64,000 nucleotides of DNA from assembly GCA_010093605.1 (NCBI GenBank), contig MU004196.1, positions 1,018,255-1,082,254 of the forward strand, read 5' to 3'. Both the position numbers and the translations under genes were made by a program. The notes under the pieces are model-generated. The model did not search any database and had not been told where the DNA came from. It saw only the letters and a program-made list of their open reading frames with translations. Positions 35,219 to 47,387 of this stretch are shown here, in pieces; the first letter of the stretch is position 1, and every line of letters begins with the position of its first letter. The DNA comes from Lophium mytilinum (taxonomy: Eukaryota > Ascomycota > Dothideomycetes > Mytilinidiales > Mytilinidiaceae).

Positions 35219-36595
35219 ATGGCGACTGCTGAGCCTGCCGCGCCTCCGCATGGTATGCTTTGTCGTCCAATTTAGCGATTGCTTTCGTTGCTTCTTCTCA
35301 AAAAGCCACCTGCTCTTATCCGGCTCCAATGCTTCAGCACCTCTAGCTTCTTTTGCTTTGCTGCTCGCTAACACTTCATGGCGAAAGACCGCCACACCCG
35401 CAGACGGCCGTTCGCGGCTTGGATGAAGCGCCTCGCGAACCTCAAGAACTCATCTTCCTCAGACGCCCCTAACGGCACTGGCAAGAAGAACCAGTCCGCG
35501 TCACAATCGAAGGGCAAAAAGGCTGCTGCGAAGAATAACCCATACCCCGAGTCAGGCCACTTCCGTAGCAGCAACAATGGACACCTCTCCTTTTCCGATC
35601 CGACGTCTGCCTCAAATACCAATGGCAGCTACACATCGCTAGAAGAAGCTAGCCACCACCGCGCTTTTGCTACAAGCAACAAATCTACCGCGCCGACTGT
35701 CGCCACGAACAATGACACGGTTCACTCCGAGACTGGCCAGTCGAAATCAGGCACAACAAACACCGCAGGGGGTGGCAACAGCACCTTCTCCTCTCCAAAC
35801 CACTCCGAACGCTCTCTCACAACCACTCTTACAACCATTCAATCGACGGCTCCGTCCAACCTCCTTGCGCACCCGCACCATGGCCAGGGCGCCCAGGCGG
35901 CAGGTTCTGCAAACGGGCCCCCTGTACATTTTTCACACCAGTACCCCATATCTCCGCCTGCATCCGCGATTCCCTCGCACCTCGCACCCTCGTCCAATCC
36001 GAACACGTACCAAGCGGCAACGGCGAACAACATCCTCACGGATAACGCTTCCATCCTTACCTTAGCATCGTCGTCTAAGCGCCGCCGCCGGCACTCCGTC
36101 GACACCGACGCTTCCGTGCGTGCTTTGGCACCATCCTCGGTATGGGGAGGGAGTCGCGAGTCTCTTCCTCTCAGTGTGTTGTCCTCAAATGTCGACAACT
36201 CCAATATATACAGTCCACAGGGCCGACCAAGCGTCGGCGGTCTCGCTAGTGCAGAACGCGCAAGTGTGTACTCCTCCTCCGGAGTCGTTGCAGCCGCACC
36301 ACTCAGCGAGCGCAACAGCTACTATGCTAATAAACAGGGAGTAGACGGCGCTAGTGTCCGTAGTGGGCTTCTAGGCCATGGCAGGACAGAGAGTATCACC
36401 GGGAGTATAGGGGCGACGACGACTACTCCAGCCAGCCCTCTGGCTAGCCCTACAAACCAGACTGCCCCTGGCAGGCTGACTCGGCGCAGCTCGGAATGGA
36501 AACAGGGCGAGGGTAGTGACGGGGAAGACGAAGAACCGTCTACAGTGACGCTGACTGAGGATGTGAAAGGAAAGGGCAAGGAAATTGCGGTTTGA
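35219..36595 (+). CDS. conserved fungal disordered Ser-rich protein
   Basis: I prefer a two-exon model (35219-35252 and 35388-36595, 413 residues) to the single ORF from 35378. The upstream ATG is followed by MATAEPAAPPH, a GTATGC donor, a CTAAC branch and an AG, which join in phase to DRHTRRRPFAAWMKRLANLK. That short basic block is the only ordered-looking part. The rest is rich in Ser, Thr, Asn and Ala, with a basic patch SSSKRRRRHSVDTDAS, a block SSVWGGSRESLPLSVLSSN, and an acidic end. No membrane segment exists, so I would not trust a channel name for such proteins. The role is unknown; the basic patch could be a nuclear signal. Confidence 0.75.
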
Positions 36596-36893
36596 AATCA
36601 AATTGTTAGGAAAGGCGCAAGGGGTATATGATATCATGGTGATGGTGCTATGGCATAGTTGGAAATGGTGCTCCACACGGATGAATAGCAAAGGCGTGGA
36701 ATGGGAATCGGGATAGTTATTGGTCAGTCCATGTGGAAGTGGGCATCGTGGTGCATGGAGCAGTCGTTTGAAACCGGCGTACGGATGGATATCCTTCTAT
36801 CACTGATACCCTAGGGCACTTTGGGATCGCTACCTGAGATTTGAGCGCTGATATTCAATGGGATATCGGGACTTGATTGGGTTTTATAATTGA
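36596..36893. other. convergent intergenic region
   Basis: About 300 bp between two 3' ends; no gene seen. Confidence 0.5.
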
Positions 36894-37959
36894 CTACTTT
36901 AACCTCCTGTGATGCGTGAGCTTGCGAAACAGACTTGATTGATATAATAATGACATACCTTTTTGTCGCTTTCAACTCATCTAGCGGGTCCTGAGCTACA
37001 ACCTTTCTCTTACTCCGCCGAGGCTCCTCCCCTTTGCCAGCCTCATGGATAGCCTTCCCACCCCCTTTCGCGGTCTTCTTCTTAACCTTCCCCTTTCGAT
37101 CCTCCTTTACGCCCGTCCCTTGTTCTGAAAGTTCCTCTTCCCCCTCCTCTATCCCATCTTTTACCTCATCTTCCCCCCCATCTTTACCCCCGACTTCCAG
37201 CTCCCCCAACTCTCCACCCTCCCGCCCCAAAACCCACGCAACCCTCTCCACCTCTCCCGCCCCGACCCCCAGCCTCTCCACCACCTTCCCAACCCCCTCA
37301 ACCACCGCCTTATACTCCTTAACCGTATACCCAATCTTCCTTTCCCACCCCCTCCCCTTCGTCCCCGGCTCCTCCCACATCACCCACCGAAAGACCTCAT
37401 CCGAGAAAAACGGCGCCCTCTCCGGCGCCGCCACAGCAAGCAGGAGCGATGCCGTCGCGGGCCCGATGCCAGAGAGGGGCGTGAGGAGGGGCAGGGCTGC
37501 GGCTGTATCAGGCAGCGCAGCGAACGCGTTGCGCGTGCTCTCTTCGATTCTCTCGGCGGGGTTGCTGGCGACGAGTTTAAGGAGGGTGGGGCGGAAGGTG
37601 CCGTGTTTTCTGATATTGCCTCGCGTCAGTAAAGGAATCCTGGTACTGCACGGAGGGGCTAGATGTCGCGAAGAGAAGCGGGGTGGTGGCATGCGAGGAC
37701 GTAGAGCGGAGTTAACGAGATAGGAGATGGTTCAGGGAGCGGGCGCGTACAGTTTCCATTCTACGAGTTGGAGGACTTCGGCTTTTTCTAGCCAAGTATC
37801 TCCGCTATTTTGGTCTCGCCGTTTCGCGACGGTGGCGGGGAGGGTGGTGAAGCGGGCGGTGTCAAGATCGTGGAGTTTTGGGGGAACGGCGGCAGGGTAG
37901 CGGGATAGGAGTTCTTTGAAGGCGGGGAGGGTAATTGCGGAGGGGGTCAGGGGAGGCAT
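36894..37959 (-). CDS. helix-hairpin-helix protein, conserved fungal family
   Basis: Three exons (37959-37751, 37609-36959, 36906-36894) give 290 residues. The last exon encodes only the end of ...ATKRRLK. Residues 1-75 (LPAFKELLSRYPAAVPPKLHDLDTAR...VEWKLKHGTFRP) look like a conserved fungal N-domain. Near residue 110 a helix-hairpin-helix is visible (LSGIGPATASLLLAVAAP), a DNA-binding element also found in HhH-GPD glycosylases. It is followed by PFFSDEVFRWVMWEE. The C-terminal third is highly charged and Lys-rich. No glycosylase Lys/Asp catalytic pair is evident, so a repair role is only a guess. Confidence 0.75.
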
Positions 37960-38709
37960 GGTTATGGTTTTGAGTAGATTCGTCGAGGACTTGGTAAGAG
38001 GTGAGGTTGGTGATGGTGATGACGTTGGCCAATGAACACGCTTGGGCACGGTCTCACGTGAAATCGTGATATACGAGCACGCTGGGCATGAAAAAGTTGG
38101 CACACTCATCAAGATCTGTCTTTTGCAGTTGTGTGTACACCTGTCTGCCACTGCTTGAAGTCCTTCATCAAGTTTCCAGATAGTCCAAAGCTAAGAGGTT
38201 TTACCTCTTTTACTTTTCGAGAGATATATTGGAGTACTTTCAACAACGGCAGGCAAGTGTATAGGAGGCAGAATGCGAATGGAATGTGCCACCCTTTTCA
38301 TGCCTCGCGTGACGAGTTGTAGGAGGATTTGTTCACGAAGGGGTATGTAACTTATGCTGCGTCGATTGATATTTAAGACCGTTTGCATTCAGGCTCTCTA
38401 GCTCTGCACATATTTTCGACTAGTTCAGTTGTAACAGCAACAATCTCGGAAGCTCTCCATCCAACCTGCCAAAATCCCCAGTCAGCAGGCTTTTGATGAC
38501 CTTGTCGAGGAATCAGCCAACATAGCTCTTGGGAACACCTAGAAGAAAACCAAAACCCGCAAGCCCTACACCATCTCTGTCCACCCCAAATACATGGTGC
38601 CTACAGCAAGAACCATGGGTAGGCGCCCTGAGGAAACTAGCCAGCGCCGAGCCAAATTAGGATGTGACGCTGCGCCAAAAAAGGTGAATTTAATGTTCAG
38701 AATACCAGC
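37960..38709. other. intergenic region with unassigned coding-like patch
   Basis: 750 bp. Around 38440-38640 one plus frame reads QPAKIPSQQAFDDLVEESAN and, after a stop codon, KPYTISVHPKYMVPTAR. It looks like the edge of an old gene fragment, but I cannot name it. Confidence 0.3.
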
Positions 38710-41700
38710 CTACTTCGGCTTTGGCGGACGTCCTCGACCACGCTTTGCGGCCAGATTCACTGGTGTGAAACCTGAAGTGGTCAGGGAAGGTCTCCCAATC
38801 GAAGGCCTGCCAACCTTTGCCTTCGGTGCAGGCGCAACAGCCGGTATTTCGTCACCACTGTCACTATCAGAAGAGTCCGACAGCTGTACTTCTGTTGGTC
38901 CACTAGATTTACGGTTCCCATTTGTCGTGATTGAACCAACTCTTTTTGCTGGAGTATTCGACTTTGGGGTGCTGCTTTGTTGTTTACGGGAAGCTGCAGA
39001 CACAATCTTGATCTTCCGACCAGCCATTCCAGGCCTTGAAAGAATCGAATTGCTGGACTTGGTAGGCTGTGCAGTAACTTCTGGCGGTGGCGGCGATGGT
39101 GACGCAGACTTCGGTGGAAGCACCTCCGCACCAGCAATCGTATCAATGTACGCGTCCAAGCTACCGTCATCAGAGTGCTGGCTTTCTTCGCCGTCCATCG
39201 CCCACTCGGCAGCAGACATTTTCGCCCTCATGTTCTCCTCGGCTTCTTTCTTCTCGTCTGCTAGCTTTTGCGCTTCAAGTGCAGCCGCCGCTGACTCAGC
39301 TAGACGTAAAGTTGACGCTGAAGGAGCCGGTCTGGTAGGGGTGTCATCGTCTTCATAGACACCATCGTCTTCTGAAATTTGGCCTGAATTGACTCGCACA
39401 GGAGGGGCGCCCGGTGGTCGAATTTGTGCACCTACTTTGGGGTTTGGCATGGTCTTCCTGCGCTCAGTTCGGCGATGCGGGTTTACATCTCCGTCTTTGA
39501 AGTTCTCGGGCAGTTCCGTTGGCATATCACCATCCTCCTGGTTCTTACGAGCGAGCCATGAGGAAACCCTCCGTGAGTGACTGTTGCCATTGCCAGTCAC
39601 TTGGTGCGAGTCTTCCTCTTCTTCGGAGTCTACCGTGATTTCCTCATAGCGTGGTCGCGACTTCGGCTTCGTCGACCCGTCAATTCCGTTCGATATCCTC
39701 TTGCGGCTTCGGGAATTGAAGTCGCCATCGTCGTCTACTCGATATCTGAATGCGTTCGGTTTCTTTGCCACTTCCGTGTTGACTTCCTGCTGCGGCGGAA
39801 GAACGTCTGACTGGATTATTGCCCTAGTCTCCTCGACAGCACCGCCAGCACCGCCAGCAGCCGCCGAAGCAAGCTTGGCTGTTTGTTCGGCCAGGAAACG
39901 AGTCAGCCTATCACCACTGATAGACAGTTTCACGACCCTAGATTTGCCTTTCATAGCTGCAACGACCATTATGAATCGTCCAGCCTTGCGAGCTTCATCT
40001 AGCTTGCGTTTCTCTTGCTCCTTCTGAAACTGCTTCGTCGCTCCACTCTTCGCCTGCGAAGAAGGTTGTGTTCCAAGGTTGTCCTTCTTTTGTCTCTTCG
40101 CCTTGTTGCCCACTACTTTGACTTGTTCATTGTCGTCGTAATCTCGAGCTCTCTTTTGGGATGAACGGTTCCTAGGTATTTCATTGCTTGGATCCGTGTA
40201 GAACAGTGATGGTCCGCCGTCATCGTCAATAACATCTACAGGTTGGTAGCCATCGTGGTAAAGGGCGGATGGCTGCACGAAATTGCTGTCATGTTCATAA
40301 TGTGAGGCCCTGTGATGTGAGTACGGTGACGGCCCAGTAGCATCCTCTCCACCCAAAGACGGGTCGATGAGACCATCATGGATTACCTGAGAAGAACAGT
40401 ACGGATCCTCGATTGGGGAATACTCAATCCCATACCGATTCATACGATGCGAGTCGGTCTGGTCGTAGTAGTCTTCATCCAACGTCGGATCATTTTGCTT
40501 TTCTCGCTCAGCTTCCGCTTGTCGATTCAGAAGTCGTGATGTTTCCAAAGGCCGATCCGCGTCATCACGAAGCCAATTTTGATTGGAGACACTGAAGTCC
40601 ACGAGACATTCTACGCTTCTGACATCAGCGACTTTCTTCGTGTCGTGCCCCAAGAGAGTCATTTTCGGCTCGTAAGGATGTTGTCGAGGATCCCGACGAC
40701 AGGCTCCAGTATTGCAAACACGGCGGCAGTGCGGACATTTCCAATTTGGATCCGACATTACTGTCAACGGCATCATGTCGTGTGCCCTGAAGAGAGCACC
40801 GTAGCAGAAGCCATAGTCGCAATTCGTGCACGTGGCCATCTTCCACTTTGGGTGCTTCTGCAAGCACACATGACAGGACTTGTGTGAAGCCAACCATTGC
40901 TTGGACTTCTTTTTGACCATTTTCCTCACAGTGCCATCCTCGTTCACTTCGATTTCTTCGTCACCGGATTCATCGTCGTCAACGGGTTTCGGTTGCTTTA
41001 CATCTACCCATGGCCGGGCCTTGAGCTGTATTTGACAGACCTGGGCCAGGGTCTTCTTTCCGAGATACCGTCGCTCTTCTGGCAGTGGTAATGGAGTCTT
41101 CTCATTGCTGACGCCTCCATCAATCTCAACAACCTGTACTCTCCACTCCTCGTATTTGTGAAGCAGATCTTTCCATTTCCATTGTTCAACCCATGTCAGG
41201 TTCGATTGGCAGGCACAGCTTCGGCCCATAGCGTAACATTCCATGCAGACATCGTATGGCTCCTCATTTTCAGTACCGAGTCCGTTCACACATGACTTGC
41301 ACGTAAGAAATCGGTTGAAAATATTCCCTCTGCAGTAAGCACAGGTAACATTGCTGTCGAATGGAATGAACTCGGGGTGTTCCCGCGTGTCTGGTCCAAA
41401 CATCTCGGAAAGCATAATCGACTTATATAGATCCAGGAGTCTTTTGAAGTCTTTCTGGACTTGACGGATTTTGTGGCTAGTTTGCAACGCCTCTGCCTGT
41501 TCGCCACCCAATTCAACTTGGGCGCGAGCTGTCTTTAGAAGTCCAGAATACTTCGCCAGGGTATAATACACAATGGCCTTATTTTTGTACTGTTCATCGC
41601 GGCAGACCAGACGTGCGTTTGGCAGAGCTTCAGTAAGGGCCATTTGCAAGGTCTCCACGGTCGTTCGATTCCACGCGACTTTCATTGTTCGTGTGCCCCG

Positions 41701-42808
41701 ATTCCAGACTTGATGGGGTGCGAGAGGTGGGATTAGTATGAGGTCTCCCGGACGCTGCTCGACAACGTAGGTGGTGAATTTTGCACGTTTCCATGCAATA
41801 AGCTGGGCAAAGTGGTTCTCTACTTCGATGTCGTGGGCCAAGATCGATAACCAGAATTCCGAGACAACATGCCGGTCTTTCGATTCCGTCATAAACCAAA
41901 TCGAGGAACCGCGTTGCTCGGGTTTTCCACCTTCTCCCATGGTATCAGAAGCCTCGACCATGATGTTTTGACCCAACGAAGCGCACATCTCGCGATGCGC
42001 TGGTGTATAGGTGCCCTCGTGTCCGATATAGCACATTAAGTTATCTGCCCTCATTTCAGGAGGAAGACTGCTCATCAGATCACCAGCCCGCGCGATTCCA
42101 CGGCCCTTTCGTACCCGGGTGGTTTTCGGAATCGGCTCGTCCACTGATCCTGGTCCGTCCACTTCCCCGGTGCTCTCGTTCAGGTAATTGAGAAAGGAAG
42201 GGATGTGTTCCTTGATTTTGTCTTCCCACACTGGCGGACAGTCGATGTCCTTGAGATAGATCCGTTGACGCTTCTTGTCACGATAATTCTCAGGGCCGTC
42301 GAAATATTGGTCGGTCAACCGACCCATGTTCTTCAAGTAATGCTTGATGGTGAGTGGGATATTCTCCTTGGTGGTCAGATTGCGTGCATTCTCGACTGCA
42401 GGACTGGTAAGTGAGTGTCAATGAAGTGCAAGTCGCAGATGTACCTTTGTCCCCGCAGTTATCTCTTAGCCACTGAGGAGTGAAAGTCCATGGGTCTAAC
42501 ACTTCATCGAACCCATCAATGACGAGCGGCTTGCCGCCAATAATAACGTGGAGAAGGACCAGTTTCTCGAACTTCTCGATACCCTGCTCAGCGATCATCT
42601 CGTACGAGATACGGTCGACGTATTGGAAGTTGTCCGCATTTTCGACAAAGGTTCGCAGGTCGAAGTCGGGTGGTATGGGCTCGAAAGAGGCCTTAGGCCT
42701 ACGAGCCGGCATCGTGTTGGGTGCTTCGGCGCAAACCTCAGGCGTGCAGCGCGGATGGTCACAGCTGTCGCATCGCAGGGCTCGGCAATGCGCGTTGTGA
42801 AGGGTCAA
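38710..42808 (-). CDS. JmjC-domain chromatin protein with 4CXXC_R1 zinc finger and AT-hook
   Basis: Two exons (42808-42445 and 42395-38710) give 1349 residues. The 49-nt intron must end at CTGCAG for the frame to close. In order: a Cys/His cluster near the start (HCRALRCDSCDHPRC); a JmjC region with HEGTYTPAHREMCASLGQN and PGDLILIPPLAPHQVWN, which may supply the iron and 2-oxoglutarate ligands; a Cys-rich finger (CAYCRGN...CKSCVNG...CMECYAMGRSCAC); and a 4CXXC_R1-type finger (CHVCLQKHPKWKMATCTNC...CPHCRRVCNTGAC). A long charged tail ends in an AT-hook (KRGRGRPPKPK). The parts suggest a histone demethylase or a silent-chromatin factor. If the start is MPARRPKASF (42712), the first Cys cluster is lost. 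It diverges from COQ2. Confidence 0.88.
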
Positions 42809-43348
42809 CTGAAGCTAGGCGCATGAAGTGGTAGGCGGTGGCTCGTCCGTAGTGAGACTTGTTCGAAATATAGGCAGTGGGTTTGGATTTGAGGACGCGA
42901 CGAGAGTGCGGAGAGTCCAGAAGTGATGTCCAAAGTGAGTAGCTGCATGATCCTTGTCAAGGAGATCCGTGCGCTGCTCGTCACGTGTTGAAACAACCCA
43001 TGTTCAATACCTTTCAAGCTTCGCCCTATGCATCTCTGTAGTTCCAAGGGAACCAATTCCATCAACTGTCGGAGGATGTTTCTCCCATAGCTATTTCTCG
43101 TTTTATCATTACCAATCCACGACCATCATATCTGTGGTCACGTACCCTCAACCATCAAGCTGTGCTTCCCTTTATCAAATCTCAGCTGCTAGACTGCATC
43201 TTTGGCACACCTGCGAACTCCACTGTCACTCTCGAGTAGTGACAGGCAAAAGGCCTAGAACTTCTGTCTGAAGGAGGGGGTTGGTAGACCTCCTTCGAGT
43301 GGGCTTATCTACACGAAGACGCGACTCGATCAGGTCCCCGGAATTGTC
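42809..43348. promoter_or_regulatory. divergent promoter, JmjC gene / COQ2
   Basis: 540 bp between diverging starts; no specific site recognised. Confidence 0.45.
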
Positions 43349-44644
43349 ATGGCATCGACATCCCCATTCAGACACGTTTGCTCTATATCAGGGCACCGAA
43401 TACCTCATGGCTGCAAAAACTTCCTGCGTCGACCGTTTCATTTGTCCTCATACATTTCGCAAAGGGACTCGTCATGTCATGTTCCCGCCACTCGTCGGAC
43501 ACCTACCACTCATTCCACTTGTAATGGCGCAGATCGGTCTCAAGCCTCGATTCCTCGACATCAGGTACAATTGATTAAGGGATCTATTCTCCTGCGCGAG
43601 TGCCGACGCTCTGTGGTTTCTTCAACGGCACAGCACCCCATCGCCGACTCCCCTTCGCTCCCAATATACGTCCCCCCTCAGAGCGGCTTGCTTTCGCGTC
43701 TTCCCAAGTCAGTCACCCCTTACGCGGAGTTGATTCGACTAGACAAGCCTGCCGGAACCTACTACCTCTTCTTCCCATGTCTTTTCAGCACTCTCATGGC
43801 AGCAAGTGTCGCTGTTCCCATTGCCTCTCCTCTGTCTGTTTTAGGCACATCTGCTCTGTTCCTCACAGGTGCCGTCATCATGCGGGGAGCTGGATGTACT
43901 ATTAATGATCTCTGGGACCGTAATCTGGACCCGCAGGTGGCACGTACTCGGCTGCGTCCTATTGCCAGAAGAGCTATCACTCCCGAAGCAGCCATCGTCT
44001 TCACAGGCGCACAGCTGCTCACTGGTCTTGCTGTGCTACTGCAATTTCCGACTGAAGTATTCTGGTACGCCACGCCATCGCTCGCGTTTGTTGCGATGTA
44101 CCCTTTGGCCAAGCGAGTCACGCACTACCCTCAATTCGTCCTCGGCCTTACGTTCTCATGGGGCGCGATGTTAGGGTTTCCGGCTCTCGGTGTAGATCTC
44201 CTCGCAAATCAGTCAGTTCTCATCGCCGCAGCCTGTCTTTATTCGAGCAATGTAGCTTGGACCGTCCTTTACGATATGATTTACGCCCACATGGATATCA
44301 AAGATGACGCGAAAGCCGGGATCAAAAGCATTGCTCTAAGGCACGATAAGGATACTAAGACCGTGTTGACCGCGCTTGCAGCTGTACAAGTCGGTCTCCT
44401 TGGAGTAGCGGGCACCGCGCTTGGCATGGGGCCGGTCTTCCTTGTAGGCTCATGTGGCGGTGCTGTTGCTACTCTGGGCACCATGATTTGGAGAGTCAAG
44501 TTGAAAGATGTGACCAACTGCTGGTGGTGGTTCGTGAATGGTTGCTGGATCACCGGTGGCGCCATATCCGCTGGACTCCTAGGTGAATACTATACTCGCC
44601 TCTCCGCTGCTTCTACCCCTCCAGGCGAGCCAGGAACGACATAG
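43349..44644 (+). CDS. COQ2: 4-hydroxybenzoate polyprenyltransferase, mitochondrial
   Basis: A single exon of 431 residues. The enzyme joins the polyprenyl tail to 4-hydroxybenzoate in ubiquinone synthesis, in the inner mitochondrial membrane. The first 110 residues are Arg/Ser-rich with few acids, as expected of a long mitochondrial presequence. The UbiA core begins at YAELIRLDKPAGTYYLFFPC. The two Asp-rich magnesium sites are NDLWDRNLD and YDMIYAHMDIKDD. Several hydrophobic helices follow, ending GAISAGLLGEYYTRL. Lack of introns is unusual among the neighbours but common for this gene. Confidence 0.95.
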   Translation: MASTSPFRHVCSISGHRIPHGCKNFLRRPFHLSSYISQRDSSCHVPATRRTPTTHSTCNGADRSQASIPRHQVQLIKGSILLRECRRSVVSSTAQHPIADSPSLPIYVPPQSGLLSRLPKSVTPYAELIRLDKPAGTYYLFFPCLFSTLMAASVAVPIASPLSVLGTSALFLTGAVIMRGAGCTINDLWDRNLDPQVARTRLRPIARRAITPEAAIVFTGAQLLTGLAVLLQFPTEVFWYATPSLAFVAMYPLAKRVTHYPQFVLGLTFSWGAMLGFPALGVDLLANQSVLIAAACLYSSNVAWTVLYDMIYAHMDIKDDAKAGIKSIALRHDKDTKTVLTALAAVQVGLLGVAGTALGMGPVFLVGSCGGAVATLGTMIWRVKLKDVTNCWWWFVNGCWITGGAISAGLLGEYYTRLSAASTPPGEPGTT

Positions 44645-45379
44645 TCTGCACCATCTTCGGGGACCCTATCCTAATATCCTGGCTGAGACTGTTCTGAACT
44701 CATGTATGAGTGACAATGGACCCCATCTAGAAGGCGTTACATGTACATTAACGAGCTTGGGGCCAGGTGTTGTGAGCCCTGCGTTGTAATATGTTAAAAT
44801 GATCTCGCTTATACTGCAGAAACATGCCAAGAGTCCCAGTTGTAGAACTTTCCTAGCACTAATCTAATCAATGCCATGTCGAGGCTAAATTATACTCGAC
44901 ATCTTACTAGAACACCATAATACCGAGGACCAATGGCCCGATCCTTGCCCTTTTAATATTCCCGTTGGAATTGATTAATTATGTTTTTCGAATCAGAAGG
45001 CCGTATCAAGAAAAGTCCTATCGTTCATGCAAGTATATTCTGAGATTTCAGCCTCCACAAAACACCTCTAAGAACCTACTATGTCCAGATTACATGAGCA
45101 GAATCGGGCCAAGGTGATCAAGATGAATCCGTGTCCTCCCCGGGCCTAGTGTTTCCCATGCATTTCGAATGTATCCACCATGAGCCGGTAAATGCCACTA
45201 GGGATGATATACGTCGCCTACAGAATCCCCTAACCGTGAATATCGCACTCGACATAGATACCAACCTCGATCATGTGGCCAACTTACTCATTGCCGCCGC
45301 TGGTCTACATCTCCCTCGACCTTACTCTCACCTCATCCCGACCGTCCAGATCGTTCCTTCCTTGACCGCCATCCCCAAG
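44645..45379. other. intergenic region, no gene seen
   Basis: 735 bp between two plus-strand genes. A plus frame starting at 45131 runs in phase into the glucanase ATG region but lacks a recognisable N-terminus; I take it as promoter or leader. Confidence 0.45.
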
Positions 45380-46942
45380 ATGCGCTCAAGCATCCTTTTC
45401 GCGGCCCTGCTGGGCGCAAAACAGCACGTCCTAGGTGGCTATACGCTCAGAGATAATTACTCTCCTTCGAATTTCTTTTCCATGTTCGACTTCTGGACGG
45501 TATGCGCGAAATCCCCTAGCTTTCAATACAAACTGACCTCCTTAAGGCCGCTGATCCTACGAATGGGGTTGTTAAGTGAGTTGCTATCTACTCAAAAGAT
45601 TTTGATTAGCCACTTCACTGAAAATGAGTACATCTAACAATCAACCCCTGTGCAGATACCTAGATCAGTCCACAGCCCAATCTCAAGGCATAATCTCGAC
45701 CGATGGCTCAAGTGTCTACATCGGCGTCGACCACACCAACGTAACGCCACAGGGCCGGAGCAGTATCCGTATCGAGAGCAAGATCCAGTACACGCATGGG
45801 TTGTTCATTCTGGATCTCGGGCACATGCCCGGGAGCATTTGCGGTACGAATCAGACCCATATGCCCCGAAGTTAGGTACTCAACAAGCCGTTTTACTAAG
45901 ATACCGATGACACAGGAACATGGCCAGCTTTCTGGACACTCGGCCCCAACAACTGGCCGCAAGATGGTGAAATCGGTAGTACCTCTCTTCCCTCTCTTCC
46001 AAAGCTCCCCTCCTAACCACGAAAACAGATATCTTAGAAGGCGAATGCTACGCCTACTCCCTTAAGCCCTAATTCCAATCTCAACTCCTGCTATAGGCGT
46101 CAACACCCAGTCCCGCAACAGCATGGCCCTCCACACGACGGAAGGCTGCACCGTCACCGGGCAGGGCGAAAGCGGTTCCCTCACGACATCCAACTGCTGG
46201 GTCAAAGCACCGGGACAGGCCTCCAACGCCGGCTGCGGCGTCTCTAGCAACACCGCCGGCTCATATGGTGACGACTTCAACGCTGCGGGCGGTGGGGTAT
46301 ATGCAATGGAATGGTATGCATAACCTCTCCTCTCCGTTTACCTCGCCATAAATCTGTGTACTTTCCCGTCACGCCCAAAAGCCTTGTAACAAGCTTCCTG
46401 TCCCGATGCCGTTGGAAGGGGCCCAGCAAGCCTCAGGCTGTCCAGATCAGATTTTCCCATCTCCTTCATATCTTCAAAAGCGTATCAGCACACCCCAGAC
46501 ATCACCAGCCCAACCCACCACCCCACACACACCCCATCTAACACTCCCCAGGACCTCCTCCGCCATCAAAATCTGGTTCTTCACCCACAGCACCACTCCC
46601 CCCGACATCCTCTCCAACGCCCCGAACCCCTCGCAATGGGGCGCCCCGCAAGCCAACTTCGCCGGCAACTGCAACATCGACAGCCACTTCGCCAACCACC
46701 GCATCGTCTTCGATCTCACCTTCTGCGGCGACTGGGCCGGGAATGTGTGGGCGAGTACGCCGAGTTGGTGAGTCGCGTATCCCTACCGCTTTCTGTTTTG
46801 GCAGAGTTGGGGGTTGGGTGAAGGCTGATAGGAGTGCAGTGCGAGCAAGGCGCCGACGTGTGCGGATTGGGTGATTAATAACCCGGGGGCGTTTGCGCCG
46901 TCCTATTGGAGTATTATGTCGTTGAAGGTTTACGGGCAGTGA
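45380..46942 (+). CDS. secreted GH16 endo-1,3(4)-beta-glucanase
   Basis: Eight exons: 45380-45499, 45547-45575, 45656-45843, 45916-45975, 46029-46040, 46097-46313, 46552-46767 and 46840-46942. They give 314 residues. The start MRSSILFAALLGAKQHVLG looks like a signal peptide. The catalytic GH16 motif E-I-D-x-L-E-G is assembled across an intron as DGEI/DILEG. Other family blocks are YTLRDNYSPSNFF, TWPAFWTLGPNNWPQ and NSMALHTTEGC, and the mature chain has many Cys. It should hydrolyse beta-1,3/1,4-glucan outside the cell. Exon 5 is only 12 nt, and the intron after it begins GC instead of GT (46041-46096). The seventh exon follows a long intron of 238 nt. Confidence 0.88.
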
Positions 46943-47387
46943 GGGTTGGGAGGGTGTGGTTTCGAAAGCGGGACTGAGAGAAGAGAGCGTTAGGCGAGGC
47001 CATATGGTTAGTTACTTTTGGCAGTAGGGCTCTTTCTCATCATATTTGAGGAGTGTATCTACCCTGGGAAGTAGAGTTTGGAAGCGAAGATTCGTGCATG
47101 GAGAATATGTCCTCTATCGATTCGAAAAGAGAGTGTCGTCTGAGGTGCATATTTAGGCACGTATACCACGCGTCCAATCAAGAGTATTGTTTTCCGGTAC
47201 GTAACGACCTAGAATGCAAGATTTTCAATCTATATGCGTCTATGACGAGGCAATTCAAACTTCCATACCCCTTTTTGATGTGGCCCTAACGAGCGCCGAG
47301 ATCCTGTGCAGTAGAATACAGTACAGTCCATCCAAACACATACTTCTTCGCGCCATACCTAACTTCTCACCATCTCATTCTCCACGT
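46943..47387. other. convergent intergenic region
   Basis: About 445 bp between two 3' ends. No gene seen. Confidence 0.45.

Noticed and set aside
35378-35390. ATG at 35378 as start of the disordered protein
   Set aside because: A better start at 35219 joins in phase through a good intron; the ATG at 35378 lies in that intron just before its acceptor.
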